Below the pieces are notes generated by a model. That model saw only the letters and a list, made by a program, of their open reading frames with translations, ran no database searches and was not told where the DNA came from. DNA of 29,061 bases from positions 1 through 29,061 of the forward strand of contig JAUCBJ010001472.1 in NCBI GenBank assembly GCA_032718475.1. Reading direction: 5' to 3'. Below, in pieces: positions 9,396 to 18,620 of the stretch (positions are counted from its first letter, which is position 1; every line of letters starts with the position of its first letter). The stretch comes from Nemertoderma westbladi. Taxonomy: Eukaryota; Xenacoelomorpha; Nemertodermatida; Nemertodermatidae. The position numbers and the translations under genes are program-made.

Positions 9396-11606
9396 TCCGA
9401 GTTAGTGATGGCTAAGGGACGAGTCGCACCCTTACTACCTCTAACATCAGAATCTCCTCAAAAGAAGAAGAAGACTAAATTATCACTTCCTCAACTGGAG
9501 TTGACCGCATTAACAGTTGGTGCTCGACTCATTCGTTATGTTGCTGATACACTATCTCATCAACTACCAAATTGTCGTCTGTGGGTGTGGTCTGACAGCC
9601 AAATCGCATTACATTGGGTCAAATCTAAAGGCATTATTAATCCTTATGTTCGTCGTCGAGTTGAAGAGATACATAGCATTCTACCAAATGCAGACTTTCG
9701 ATACGTTTCAACGAATGACAATCCCTCAGATATGTTATCCAGGGGAATAAAAGCGAAGATACTTCTGAAATCCGATTTATGGCGACATGGTCCCAATTGG
9801 CTAACGTCATCTGATTGGCCTAAACAATCTCATGTTAACTACAATTATATTAATCAACCACAAATAAATACATTGTGTTCAACAGTTGAATCCATATTAT
9901 CTGTTCCAGAGCAACTGATAAACATTTCCAAATTCAGCAATTATGATAAACTACTTCGAGTGACAGCATATGTATTTATATTTATTCGCAAACTCAAATA
10001 TAGAGTAAATTTGCGCAAGTCCATTAATGAACATAGTCAAATAGTAAATGATAATGTCAGAGATACTATAAATTCCAATGATATTAAAACTGCCGAGTTG
10101 TATTTAATTAAATACATACAACAAACTTGTTATCCTGATGTATATCGTTGTCTTTTGAATGATAAGAGCAAGTCCCGCTCTCCTGCTATAATAAAACAGT
10201 TACGTTTGATTCTAGTAGATGGTATTATCCGATGTGCTGGAAGAATACAATATTCCGATCTATCATGGAATACTCAGCAACCTATCCTACTTTATCCTGA
10301 CCATGTATTTACCCGACTACTGATTTCATACGCCCATGAACGTATTTGTCATTCCGGTATTGGCGACACTGTCACTTACCTTAGACAGAATTGGTGGATC
10401 CCTAGAATTCGACAAATCGTTAAATCCATATGTCGTAAATGTATTACTTGCAAACGTCTCAGAGGTCTCCCATACTCAACACCTCCTCCACCTCCATTAC
10501 CTAGCTTTAGAGTTAATAAAACGAGACCATTTGAAACTACTGGTGTAGACTATACTGGTAGACTCATTGTAATAGATTGTAATGAACAAGTTAAAGTTTA
10601 TATTGTCTTGTTTACTTGTGCGACTTCACGCGCTGTACATCTGGAAATAGCAAAAGATGCCAGTGCGGAATCTTTCCTTTTTGCATTTCGACGTTTTATT
10701 GGGCGACGTTCTACTCCTTCTTTGATACTAAGCGATAATGCAACTAACTTCACTGCTGCAAATGATATTATAAAAGCTATACAGGATGATCCAGGTGTAC
10801 GTGATTACCTACTTAATCAGAGGACTATTTGGAAGACGATCCCACCAGCTAGTCCTTGGTATGGAGGCTTCTGGGAAAGACTAATCAAAATGGTAAAGGA
10901 TATTTTGAAAAAGATATTGGGACGTGCCTTGATTTCATTGGAGGAGCTCCAGACTGTCGTTATTGAAATTGAAGCTATTTTAAATGACCGGCCACTGACC
11001 TACGTGTCTTCTAACATTGATGACCTCAATCCCATTACACCCTCGACATTAATGGTTGGGCATCGTATTACCACATTGCCAAATCGAATTATCGAGCGAG
11101 ATGATCTCGATGATCCAGACTTTGTACCACATTCGACACTGAATCGCCGTCAATTGTACATACAAAACTTATTGCAAGCGTTTCAAAATCGCTGGTCCCA
11201 CGAATATCTCACTGCATTGCGCGAGTACCATCGATGGGACAACCCATTTCCAACCACACAAATTCGTTTAAATGACATCGTACAAATACATAATCCGCAT
11301 TTACCACGTTCTAAATGGTCCCTTGGTCGTGTGATCACCTTACACCCCGGTAAGGATGGATGGGTACGATCTGTCGTCCTACGTACACAGTTAGGAACAC
11401 TAGTGCGCCCTGTACGGAAGTTGTATCCTCTAGAAACGGACAATAGTGAACTCGGCCCCCTTGATCAAACAATTACCGGCACTCTCGTTCAACCAGAGCC
11501 CCCAGTAAGATCAGAGCGTCCACAACGCCAGGCGGCTACTGAAGCCCAACAACGAATCACTACGATATACAATGAATTTGAATCCGAGAGTGAAATTAGT
11601 ATATGA
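9396..11606 (+). CDS. BEL RNase H end, integrase and DUF5641-like tail (second part)
   Basis: Same frame as the preceding part, separated only by the TAA at 9393-9395. It begins with the rest of RNase H (MAKGRVAPL, LPQLEL, WSDSQIALHW). The integrase has an H..H..C..C zinc finger (HERICHSG near 10335, CRKCITCKR near 10430) and a catalytic triad: Asp in GVDYTG (10548-10550), Asp in LSDNATNF (10734-10736), Glu in GFWERL (10875-10877). The C-terminal part, LPRSKWSLGRV onward, is the DUF5641-like tail of BEL pol. The integrase would insert the cDNA and make the 5-bp duplication. A downstream start at GTG/ATG 9405-9410 is possible but not needed; fusion with the first part is the ancestral state. 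Confidence 0.92.
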   Translation, partial: SELVMAKGRVAPLLPLTSESPQKKKKTKLSLPQLELTALTVGARLIRYVADTLSHQLPNCRLWVWSDSQIALHWVKSKGIINPYVRRRVEEIHSILPNADFRYVSTNDNPSDMLSRGIKAKILLKSDLWRHGPNWLTSSDWPKQSHVNYNYINQPQINTLCSTVESILSVPEQLINISKFSNYDKLLRVTAYVFIFIRKLKYRVNLRKSINEHSQIVNDNVRDTINSNDIKTAELYLIKYIQQTCYPDVYRCLLNDKSKSRSPAIIKQLRLILVDGIIRCAGRIQYSDLSWNTQQPILLYPDHVFTRLLISYAHERICHSGIGDTVTYLRQNWWIPRIRQIVKSICRKCITCKRLRGLPYSTPPPPPLPSFRVNKTRPFETTGVDYTGRLIVIDCNEQVKVYIVLFTCATSRAVHLEIAKDASAESFLFAFRRFIGRRSTPSLILSDNATNFTAANDIIKAIQDDPGVRDYLLNQRTIWKTIPPASPWYGGFWERLIKMVKDILKKILGRALISLEELQTVVIEIEAILNDRPLTYVSSNIDDLNPITPSTLMVGHRITTLPNRIIERDDLDDPDFVPHSTLNRRQLYIQNLLQAFQNRWSHEYLTALREYHRWDNPFPTTQIRLNDIVQIHNPHLPRSKWSLGRVITLHPGKDGWVRSVVLRTQLGTLVRPVRKLYPLETDNSELGPLDQTITGTLVQPEPPVRSERPQRQAATEAQQRITTIYNEFESESEISI

Positions 11607-11794
11607 TTAATGATTGCTTATCCCGTTGAGAAATATTTTATAACCAAATATTTTTTTTGTTACATTATATGGTTCATTTTGTTTTGCATGTTATTTTGAC
11701 GAAGGCTATATATATATACATAATTTGAAAATATTAATTTTTATAGAGCCTAATTATTTAGCTAGAAGCGTTTATTTGTTCGGTGGCGGGAGTA
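11607..11794 (+). other. BEL 3' leader and polypurine tract
   Basis: AT-rich spacer after pol. The last bases before the 3' LTR, ggtggcgggagta (11782-11794), are purine-rich and are the likely plus-strand primer. Confidence 0.6.
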
Positions 11795-12154
11795 TGTCCT
11801 AAATTACAGATAATTTTTATACTGTATTTAGGATTGAAGTAATATTTTAGTACCACATATTTTTTCTATACATATGGCTGACTGCCTGATTAGATTATTG
11901 TTACTATCCAACTACAGAAGGACGTGTCGTTGCCTTGTTCTGGCTTTCAGTCATTTACATACACAGACTGTGTCTGTCTGTGTTATACTTACCGGTACCG
12001 TGATCTGGTGCCTTATACCGTTAATTATTATGTACTGAACTATAATTATCATATTTACCTAAATGCTAATCAGTTTATTATTGTTATTAAGTAAGAAAGA
12101 TTTTAAAACAATGAAAAAGAACAGTTTTTACAGAACCGGCCCGGATTTCGCACA
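11795..12154 (+). repeat. BEL 3' LTR
   Basis: Same 360 bp as 5079-5438, ending CACA and followed by the second ACTTT duplication at 12155-12159. Confidence 0.95.
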
Positions 12155-12159
12155 ACTTT
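12155..12159. repeat. 5-bp target site duplication (right)
   Basis: ACTTT, the copy of 5074-5078. Confidence 0.9.
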
Positions 12160-13446
12160 ACTAGTAGATTGGATTATACCATTGCCATCGCGAATGCGTT
12201 GTACGTAGCCAGAATTTTTGTGTTTATTAATGATAGCATTTATTATGTTCCATCTTGACTTCGCGTTGTTATTGTTCTGGAATTTATTTTTCATGTATTT
12301 ATTTTTTAGGGAGCTGTTCAAGTGGTTAGATTTATTTCTCGCCATTTTAAAATTTTTTAAATCTGTTTCTAATTTTGTTGCTCGCCATATATGAAGTTTT
12401 TCCAGTTTGTCTTTAGTAAGCTCGTTGAGTTCATTAGTCCACCATGCTGGATTATGGCTGGGTTTTTTATTTTCATTAATTAATATTGTTTTAAAAGGGG
12501 CATGCTTATCAAGTGTTAACTCAATTTGCCTCTCTACATAGTTAAGGTTAAAGTTCACATCTGCGCTATTATATATTGGTGTCCACTCAATTTTTGCAAT
12601 ATCTTTGATAAAATTAGTATTAGAAAATCCTTTGAAGTCCCTATATGTGTGTCTTTTCTTTTCGTTTGTTTTTTCACGAGTGTTGTAGTCTATATTTGCA
12701 ATTACAGCTTCATGGTCAGAGAAGTTACAGTAAAGTATTGTAGTATCATTAATATTTGTTTCATTACTTTTAGTTGTTATAATAAGGTCTAGTAGTGAAT
12801 TCTTGGTTGTTCCATAGCGTGTTGGGTCTGTTTTATTTAATATTACTAGGTTATATTTGTTGGTGAGATCCTTAAATTCTGTTGTGTATTTGTCATTGGT
12901 GTTTAGAATGTCAATATTGAAGTCACCCCCTATTAATATTTCAGTCTTTGGGTTATGAAGTGCGTTTTCCAGTTCTTCGCTATAATCCAGTATAAAATCC
13001 TTTGAGTTTGGAGAGGTGGGTGGGTTGTAGACAATGTTAACTAAGTATTTGCTATCTACTTCTACCCATGCAGATTCATAGCGGACTTTGTTATTATTTA
13101 ATAGATCTGGACGTGGTTTAAGAGTCATATTATCGGGAACATAAAGTAATACTCCTCCACCCTTTTTTCGTTTCCTATCTTGTCGATAAAGAGTATAGCC
13201 CTGTAAATTTACGGACCGATTTGAGTGCTTCCTTTTTAACCAAGTCTCAGTAATCCCCACTATTAAATTGGTTGTAATGCCCGATAATATGTCTTTTAAT
13301 TCATCATAGTTTTTAACGAGACTGCGAGAGTTAAGGATCATGTATTTTAACCGATTTGGATTATTTAATAGGTATTCTCTGATACTCAAATTATTACTTT
13401 TTACCTTAATGTTTTTAATTTTTGTAATATTAGTTTTTAATTTTTT

Positions 13447-13488
13447 AATTCTTGTAATGGGTCCTGGGTGTAATTGTATGTCACCACA
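13447..13488 (-). other. 2A-like translational recoding motif (degenerate)
   Basis: On the minus strand the codons at 13488-13459 encode ELCGDIQLHPGP-type sequence after a Leu/Ile-rich stretch. 2A-like sequences are documented in APE-type LINEs of CR1, L2, Rex1 and Crack clades, where ribosomes skip the Gly-Pro bond. His in place of Asn may weaken it. Confidence 0.55.
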
Positions 13489-14477
13489 TAGTTCAATTAT
13501 AAGTAATATAGTTAGGCAGTGCATTATGTGTATGTTAATTATTAGAGTGTAGAACAAGGCAATTGTATTAAATACAAAAACGCAATTATTATTAATCTTT
13601 TTATAGTTCGTGTTGGATAAATAGTCTGATGCATTTTTTGTAGAGGAGTGTTCATGTGTGTGTTTGTAAAATTTTAGATGTACGCCGCCAGGTTGCCACC
13701 ATGTAGTAGAACTGAGAAATACTAGGATTAGTACATACAGGTTTAGATTTAAATGTTTTCTACAGTATTTAACTAGTCCTATAGTAATAGGGGCAAGCAT
13801 AATACTATGTCCTAACAGTAAAATGAATATATATAGAGCTAGTGAATAGTTATGTAGTGCGGAGAAGTTAGTTGTAATTGACGTAATTAATATGGGAGAT
13901 ATTAATAAAGCGATAAATAGGTAACATGCTATAAGTAATATATTTTGTGGATTAATATTATTATATTTATGACAGCACCAGTATATATATTTATATAATG
14001 ATCGATAAAATATTGTCCCCGTTTTATGTACGAGAACTGTTGATTTGCGTGCTGTTTTCCGAACCGAATACCGCACCATGTAACCGAAGCTACAAATATT
14101 AATTAATAATATACACAGGTAAGAAGTAATGTGGCCAGGCAATATGATGTTAACGCCCCCCTGCTGTGAAATATTTGATACCAAATCGGATATATAATAA
14201 AAATACCAGAAAGAGCATGTAATGGTTATTACGTTAAAAGATTCTATCAGCAGTATAACTGTATGGAATGAATACCGCAATAACAGTGGTATATACATCA
14301 TGGTGCAATAAAAATATAAATTAATGGTATTAATTATTATAACCATTGGTACATCATCTAGTTTAAAAATGTGCAGAGCTTTATTATAGGGTAGGTCCAA
14401 CGATTTAAATATATTAAAACTCAGTGAAATAAAAGTAATTATAGCGCTATAAAAATAAGTCATTATCTTGATATTTT

Positions 14478-14500
14478 TATTTATTTATTTATTCCAGACA
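14478..14500 (-). repeat. (AATA)n tail of LINE-B
   Basis: On the minus strand the sequence ggaataaataaataaataaa ends LINE-B. It includes AATAAA, so it could serve as both polyadenylation signal and tail. It lies only about 15 bp from the LINE-A start codon. Confidence 0.65.
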
Positions 14501-14673
14501 TCAGTAAAATTAAATACATAATACAGACGTCCATATAGCACAGTAAAACAATAAATTGTATTATTATAATTAAATCAACGTATGTAATGTATGGTAGGGT
14601 ATAGGGTAGGCTTACTATGTAAGCATCGAGTAAAAAAATATATTGCATATTAGGTAATATAATAAAAATGCCC

Positions 14674-15498
14674 TTAGTACAGTAGGCTAGAGTCCAGCAT
14701 GGCCCGTATCCGCGACGTAGCGGACGTTACCCTGGTGACCGCTTGGATAAGTTTATTATTACTCGCATCTACTCTGGTAAATAAACTCCTAATCGATTTA
14801 TGACGGATATGTATGAAACATGGTAGATTGTTATTTCCAAAAAAGAGGGACATACTGTAACCACTTTGTATGGAGAATAACAACCTAGCCGCCCTATTAT
14901 ACGCCACCTTTAAACGATTATACACTACAGAAGAGTAATTGCTACGTGACCACAATGAATTACAATATACCGTAGTTAAAAATGCACGAAACAAAGTAAC
15001 TTTAGCTGATATAGAACAGCATTTAAATTTTCGAACTAACGTATTTGCCTTTGCGTATAACCCTCTATTAGCTTTCTTGATATCATAATCATCATCCCTA
15101 CTCTCATGAAATAAGTGCCCTAAATATACCCATTTGTGAGCTCTGGAAATCTGTTTACCATATAAAAAGAAAGGAATAACACCATTATTACTATAACTAC
15201 TAGACAAAAAATACATGACCTTGGTTTTCTTTAGATTGAAAATAATATTGTGATTTACAGCATAACTAAAGCAACAATTGATAAGAGACTGCAAACCAAT
15301 AGCGGAATTAGAGATGAGACATATATCGTCTGCATACATTATATGATTTAATCTACAACCGTCTAATAAGCACCCCACATTGGTATCCACTAAATCGTAA
15401 CTGAGTTGATCCATGTATACGTTAAATAAGTATCCACTCAAAATACCCCCCCTGCTTAACCCCATTTGATACAGTAAAAGGACTAGAAAAAGATTCAC
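14674..15498 (-). pseudogene. LINE-B ORF2, RT C-terminal part (shifted frame)
   Basis: Continues the RT of the 15422-17560 frame after a one-base shift. From GGILSGYLFNVYMDQL (motif B) it runs through YADD at 15325-15336 (catalytic aspartates intact), KTKVMYF and YLGHLF, to a thumb and C-terminal region ending at 14674. The listed ATG at 15498 is not a real start; the reading frame arises from the shift in the G7 run at about 15446-15452. Everything needed for catalysis is present apart from the shift. Confidence 0.82.
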
Positions 15499-17560
15499 CC
15501 CATTTGACCTGCAATGTTTGCTTTCTGTACCAATAAGCTAATACCCTAACAATATACTTGGGTATACCCTTGAGGAGAAATTTCTCAAAAAGTTTATCAT
15601 GTAGTATTCTATCAAATGCTTTGCTAGAGTCCACAAAGCACACATATACTGAAGAACCGTTATATAAATAATAATCAATTATCTCCTTGAGGGTAAAAAT
15701 GCACAATTCTGTACCACTACGGCGTTTAAACGAGTACTGATAATCGCTTACAATTAACTGTGATTCAATACGAGATAGGATAATATACTCAAATAATTTA
15801 CTAAATATTGAGGCTATAGCTATAGGTCGATAATTACCCTTATCCTCTATTGGTCCATTTTTATCTTTTATAATCGGAATTAATAAACAATGGATTGCGC
15901 TAGTTGGTATTACACCGTGAATATTCATAGCGGTAACTAATAAGGCCAATAGTGTGTTGAGCCGGGGGCTATTGCTATAGATATAATGCTCAGCAGCAAT
16001 ACCATCGGGGCCAGCACACTTATCCTTCTTTAAGTTTGATATTGCACAACTAATTTCACCTGCACTCACAATGAAATCATTAGAAAATTCAACATCATCC
16101 AAATTATTAAGTGTGTAATTGACAGCACCAGTAGCATTATCTACAATATTAAATAAAGAATGGTATTCATTTCTAAATAAATCACAAACTTCAGCTTCAC
16201 CTGAGGCTCCGCTAACTGTTTTCGGTAGTGGCACAGATGTGGTACTTTCTTTTTTGACATCGCGCCAAAACGACCGATAGTCATTGCCGAGTTGCGATAC
16301 AGCCATTTTATCGGCTTTTCGCGTTGTTACTTCTCTACGACATTGTCGTAGAGCACGTTTAAAATTGGCCTTTGTAGCCATATATTTTCTATGTATCTCG
16401 CCGTTTCTAGGTGACCCAGCCTCACGCCATAACCTAAACCAATTGCGGGATTCCTCGTACTTAAATTTGACTACGTCATTCCAACCGGGAATGTTATAAT
16501 TACGTGACGAATCATTGCCCTGTTTAGTGGGCAATGAATCGCGAGCCGTTTTAGAAATATTGTCTGAAATACTGTCCCAAAAATCAGAAATGCAATCCGC
16601 ATGCTCTTTACAGCGTGGGTTTTGACATTTAATACCATCGGGTATTACCAAGTGATCAAGTCGATCATTAAGTAACGTACTATAATCTTTCAAATTGTTA
16701 GCATTTGTTTTCGACCAACATATTTCGGGGCCGTTTCTCGCATTAGAGCTTTGCGTATTTGCATTGGTAGCATTAGCATTAGCATTAGCATTATCATTAT
16801 CAATATCTATTTTATGCACATCAATGTTTAGCACAATGTTAACTGGCATATGGTCAGTAACCGTCTTATCATAATCAATACGAGTATCATTAACAATAGA
16901 TTTGAAACTCGATGAAACAACAACGTGGTCCAGCCATGATGTTGTGCCATGAGCTGCACTTACAAAGGAGAAACTATTACTGGGTAGGGTTTCTACATCT
17001 AAGACAGTGAGACCAAAATTATTGCACCAATCATTTAGTTCAGTATAAAAAGGTCGCCCAGGGGACGCATTAAAATCGCCAAATATACAACACGCTGTCG
17101 ATGGGGATGACTCTATTATGGACTGCAATTTTCCTAAATATTCGACAAAAATATCATGATTATCTGGTGACTCGTATGGTAGGTAAACATTTAGCATTAA
17201 AAGTTTACTACCATCTGTAAGATTAATATAAAAAGGCAAAATGCGAAACTCTTTATCAGACAACAATTCGGTTGGTTCAAAACTAATCGCATTACTAATT
17301 TTCTGATTGGATAACACAGCCAATCCACCGTAAGGGCGCCCTAATTGAAAACCATCTGATAAATCAACAGGCGAAGTGCCATACGGTGTAAAATCTTTGT
17401 TAATTGATGCAAGAAATCCCAATTCTTGTTGTGGGAGGAAATGTTCTTGCAATATAACTATATCCGATTCTTTGCAAAGTTCCCTGACTACAGTCATAGA
17501 TTCAGGTGACTTAATTGAATTCGCATTATATGAAGATATCCTAATGTTTTGAAAAGCCAT
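15422..17560 (-). pseudogene. LINE-B ORF2, AP endonuclease and RT N-terminal part
   Basis: 712 codons starting MAFQNIRISSYNANSI. The APE endonuclease domain spans about residues 1-250: NANSI, QEHF (Glu about 39), GDFNAS (about 163), SWLDH and TDHMPV. A spacer with an Asn/Ala repeat (about 252-268) follows. The RT begins near 505 with KCAGPDGIAAEHY, then IPIIKDK...NYRPIAI, FKRRSG and FVDSSKAFD (motif A Asp). At GVKQGG the frame slides off motif B and ends after about ten residues. A G7 run where six would keep frame explains this. Confidence 0.85.
16762..16799 (-). repeat. In-frame hexanucleotide microsatellite in LINE-B ORF2
   Basis: Repeats of GCATTA on the + strand encode alternating Asn and Ala between endonuclease and RT. 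Hexamer length keeps the frame, so changes in copy number would be tolerated. Confidence 0.75.
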
Positions 17561-17699
17561 TTTAATATTTTAAAGTTGTATGAAAAAAGAGGTATAGTTT
17601 AAAAATTCAAAATAGGTTACAAAAATAAAATCTCGGTATATATATAATATATATAGCGTATTGGACAGGATCAAAATTATAATAACTTTCAGTTATTGG

Positions 17700-18233
17700 T
17701 CATTGCCTGCGCTCACCCCTCCCCCCCCCGGTGTCAGGCTGAGACGCTAATGATACACGTTGCAGCTGGTCTGCTTCAACTCTCCTCGCCTGGGTCAGTT
17801 CATCAGCAGCCGCCTTTGGGAAGCTAGCTCGATTGCGGTTGGACGTACCGTTTGCATAGGAAATAAACGGTCTGATACGACAGAATTGGGGCCACGCCTC
17901 AGGTACCAGTAACTTCTCGTCGTCTGGTTCCTTACACTCAAGTCGAAACGAGGAGTATGATGCGTCATCAGGTGAAATCTTCCTGCAGTTCACGTCTATC
18001 TTAACATTCACTTTGATGTAAGTAGAGATCTCTTCCGCGGTAACTTCCGGACCACATCCAGATAGGAATAATCGCTTTGTCGGTGCAATCGTAGCAAACG
18101 CCTGCGATGTTGACGAACCTTTAACAAACTTACTTTTACCAGACTGCCTGTTGCGTCGAGGCCCACTAGGCGGACGACGACCAACTTCTTCGCCGCGATC
18201 GGGGAAGAGACTATAATATATATAATGCCACAT
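17700..18233 (-). pseudogene. LINE-B ORF1 C-terminal fragment
   Basis: 177 codons. A basic N-terminal stretch (RRPPSGPRRNRQSGKSK) is followed by a compact domain TKRLFLSGCGPEVTAEEIS...SYSSFRLEC...WPQFCRIRPF. This alternation of strands with an arginine near the end resembles the C-terminal nucleic-acid-binding (RRM-like) domain of invertebrate LINE ORF1 proteins. The tail is Asp/Gly/Arg-rich. It would bind element RNA. The zinc-finger or coiled-coil N-terminus expected for ORF1 is absent, so the copy is likely 5' truncated near 18234. Confidence 0.6.
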
Positions 18234-18234
18234 C

Positions 18235-18420
18235 TTTCATATCTTTGCTGTTCACACATGTCTTTAGATCATCATAATGATGATGCGGGGTGATCCTGTG
18301 TCGGGATCACAGTATACTATACAACATTGGAGGTGTCTCATTCCCCCCCCCCCCCCCCCATCCAATTGACACTTGAAAAAAGCCACTCCCAGAACATCAT
18401 TCACAGGACATCGTTCTATT
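18235..18420 (+). pseudogene. RTE-like LINE relic, right half
   Basis: Positions 18235-18290 match 25095-25150 (ttagatcatcataatgatgatg is shared), taking up the relic where 3019 leaves off. After a deletion of about 560 bp, 18313-18342 matches 25714-25741 (acattggaggtgtctcatt). The C17 tract replaces a short C-run, then weak similarity to about 25785 continues to 18420. Both halves carry tttcata at the break (3013-3019 and 18235-18241), a likely target duplication. Confidence 0.65.
18343..18359 (+). repeat. poly-C tract (17)
   Basis: Pure C run inside the RTE relic, at a place where the fuller copy has only CCCCC (25745-25749). Confidence 0.8.
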
Positions 18421-18450
18421 GATATTTTATATATTAATATGTCTATCTAG

Positions 18451-18620
18451 CATGTGGTGTTGCTAATTTCGTCGATCCAACTGGTACTATTACTTCTCCT
18501 AACTCTCCCAATGGATACCACCCCAACACGGATTGTGAATATCACATCTCTTTAGTTTCCGGTCAAATTATTCAAATTCATTTGGTAGTGGATGAAACAG
18601 CATCAGGCGCTATGATCACG
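18451..18620 (+). CDS. CUB domain, N-terminal-half exon
   Basis: Encodes the first 56 residues of a CUB domain after two bases completing the previous codon. It reads from CGVANFVDPTGTITSPNSP and a GYHPNTDCEYHI strand to SGAMIT. The two cysteines, 26 residues apart, are the classical first CUB disulfide, and the SPNSPxGY turn is diagnostic. The acceptor is AG at 18449-18450 and the donor is GT at 18621 (ACG/gtatgt). It enters at phase 1 and leaves at phase 0, which joins in frame to VYDG at 20287. The preceding intron is about 18 kb because of the nested retroelements. Confidence 0.9.

Larger units (their letters stand above)
5079..12154 (+). mobile_element. BEL/Pao LTR retrotransposon, young, 7.08 kb
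   Basis: A complete LTR element: 360-bp LTRs (TGTCC...CGCACA), a primer-binding-like site, one gag-pol frame and a short purine-rich stretch before the 3' LTR. It is flanked by ACTTT duplications. Domain order is Gag, zinc knuckles, protease, RT, RNase H, integrase, DUF5641-like tail, which is BEL/Pao order. Reading both LTRs side by side I found no difference, so insertion was recent. The only visible defect is one in-frame TAA in the RNase H region. It landed in LINE-A on the opposite strand. No env-like gene is present. Confidence 0.95.
3068..14463 (-). mobile_element. LINE-A: CR1-like non-LTR retrotransposon, interrupted by a BEL
   Basis: This is a minus-strand APE-type LINE of about 4.3 kb once the BEL at 5079-12154 and one target duplication are removed. 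One long ORF covers an N-terminal hydrophobic region, a 2A-like motif, an endonuclease and an RT; the 3' UTR of about 230 bp ends in (TTA)n. RT signatures such as GIPQGTQLGPILF and YADD, and the C-terminal pattern, point to the CR1/L2 group; exact clade not determined. Its 5' boundary at the first ATG abuts the 3' tail of LINE-B, so some 5' sequence could be missing. Confidence 0.75.
12155..14463 (-). pseudogene. LINE-A ORF 5' part: hydrophobic region, 2A-like motif, AP endonuclease
   Basis: 769 full codons from the ATG at 14463 to the BEL junction. Residues 1-334 are unusually hydrophobic, with about eight candidate membrane segments (near 3-20, 38-62, 66-92, 107-129, 173-197, 207-232, 238-254, 294-326). 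They end in the 2A-like CGDIQLHPGP, final Pro at residue 335 (codon 13459-13461). Consensus 2A is D(V/I)ExNPGP; here Q replaces E and H replaces the key N. The APE-type endonuclease follows: Asn in LNSRS (about 378), Glu in TETWL (406), GGDFN (512-516) and SDH (582-584). It would nick target DNA. Past 12155 the frame runs into the LTR and stops at 12103. Removing the BEL restores frame with the RT at 5073. The hydrophobic region has no recognised family. Confidence 0.8.
14478..18234 (-). mobile_element. LINE-B: APE-type non-LTR retrotransposon, 5' truncated
   Basis: Minus-strand element of about 3.75 kb. Order is ORF1 C-terminal part (17700-18233), a 139-bp gap, ORF2 (endonuclease then RT, frameshifted), a 3' UTR of about 190 bp, and an (AATA)n tail near 14478-14500. 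The ORF1 frame lacks a clear start domain, so the 5' end is probably truncated. RT signatures (VSNGVKQGG, YADD) place it in the CR1/Rex1/L2/Jockey neighbourhood; clade uncertain. It is distinct from LINE-A. Confidence 0.75.

Noticed and set aside
9405-11606. Treating the second BEL frame as an independent gene
   Set aside because: Same frame as gag-pol; it begins mid RNase H, so only a TAA separates them.
14674-15498. ATG at 15498 as a true start
   Set aside because: It falls within RT motif region and exists only because of the frame shift in the G-run.
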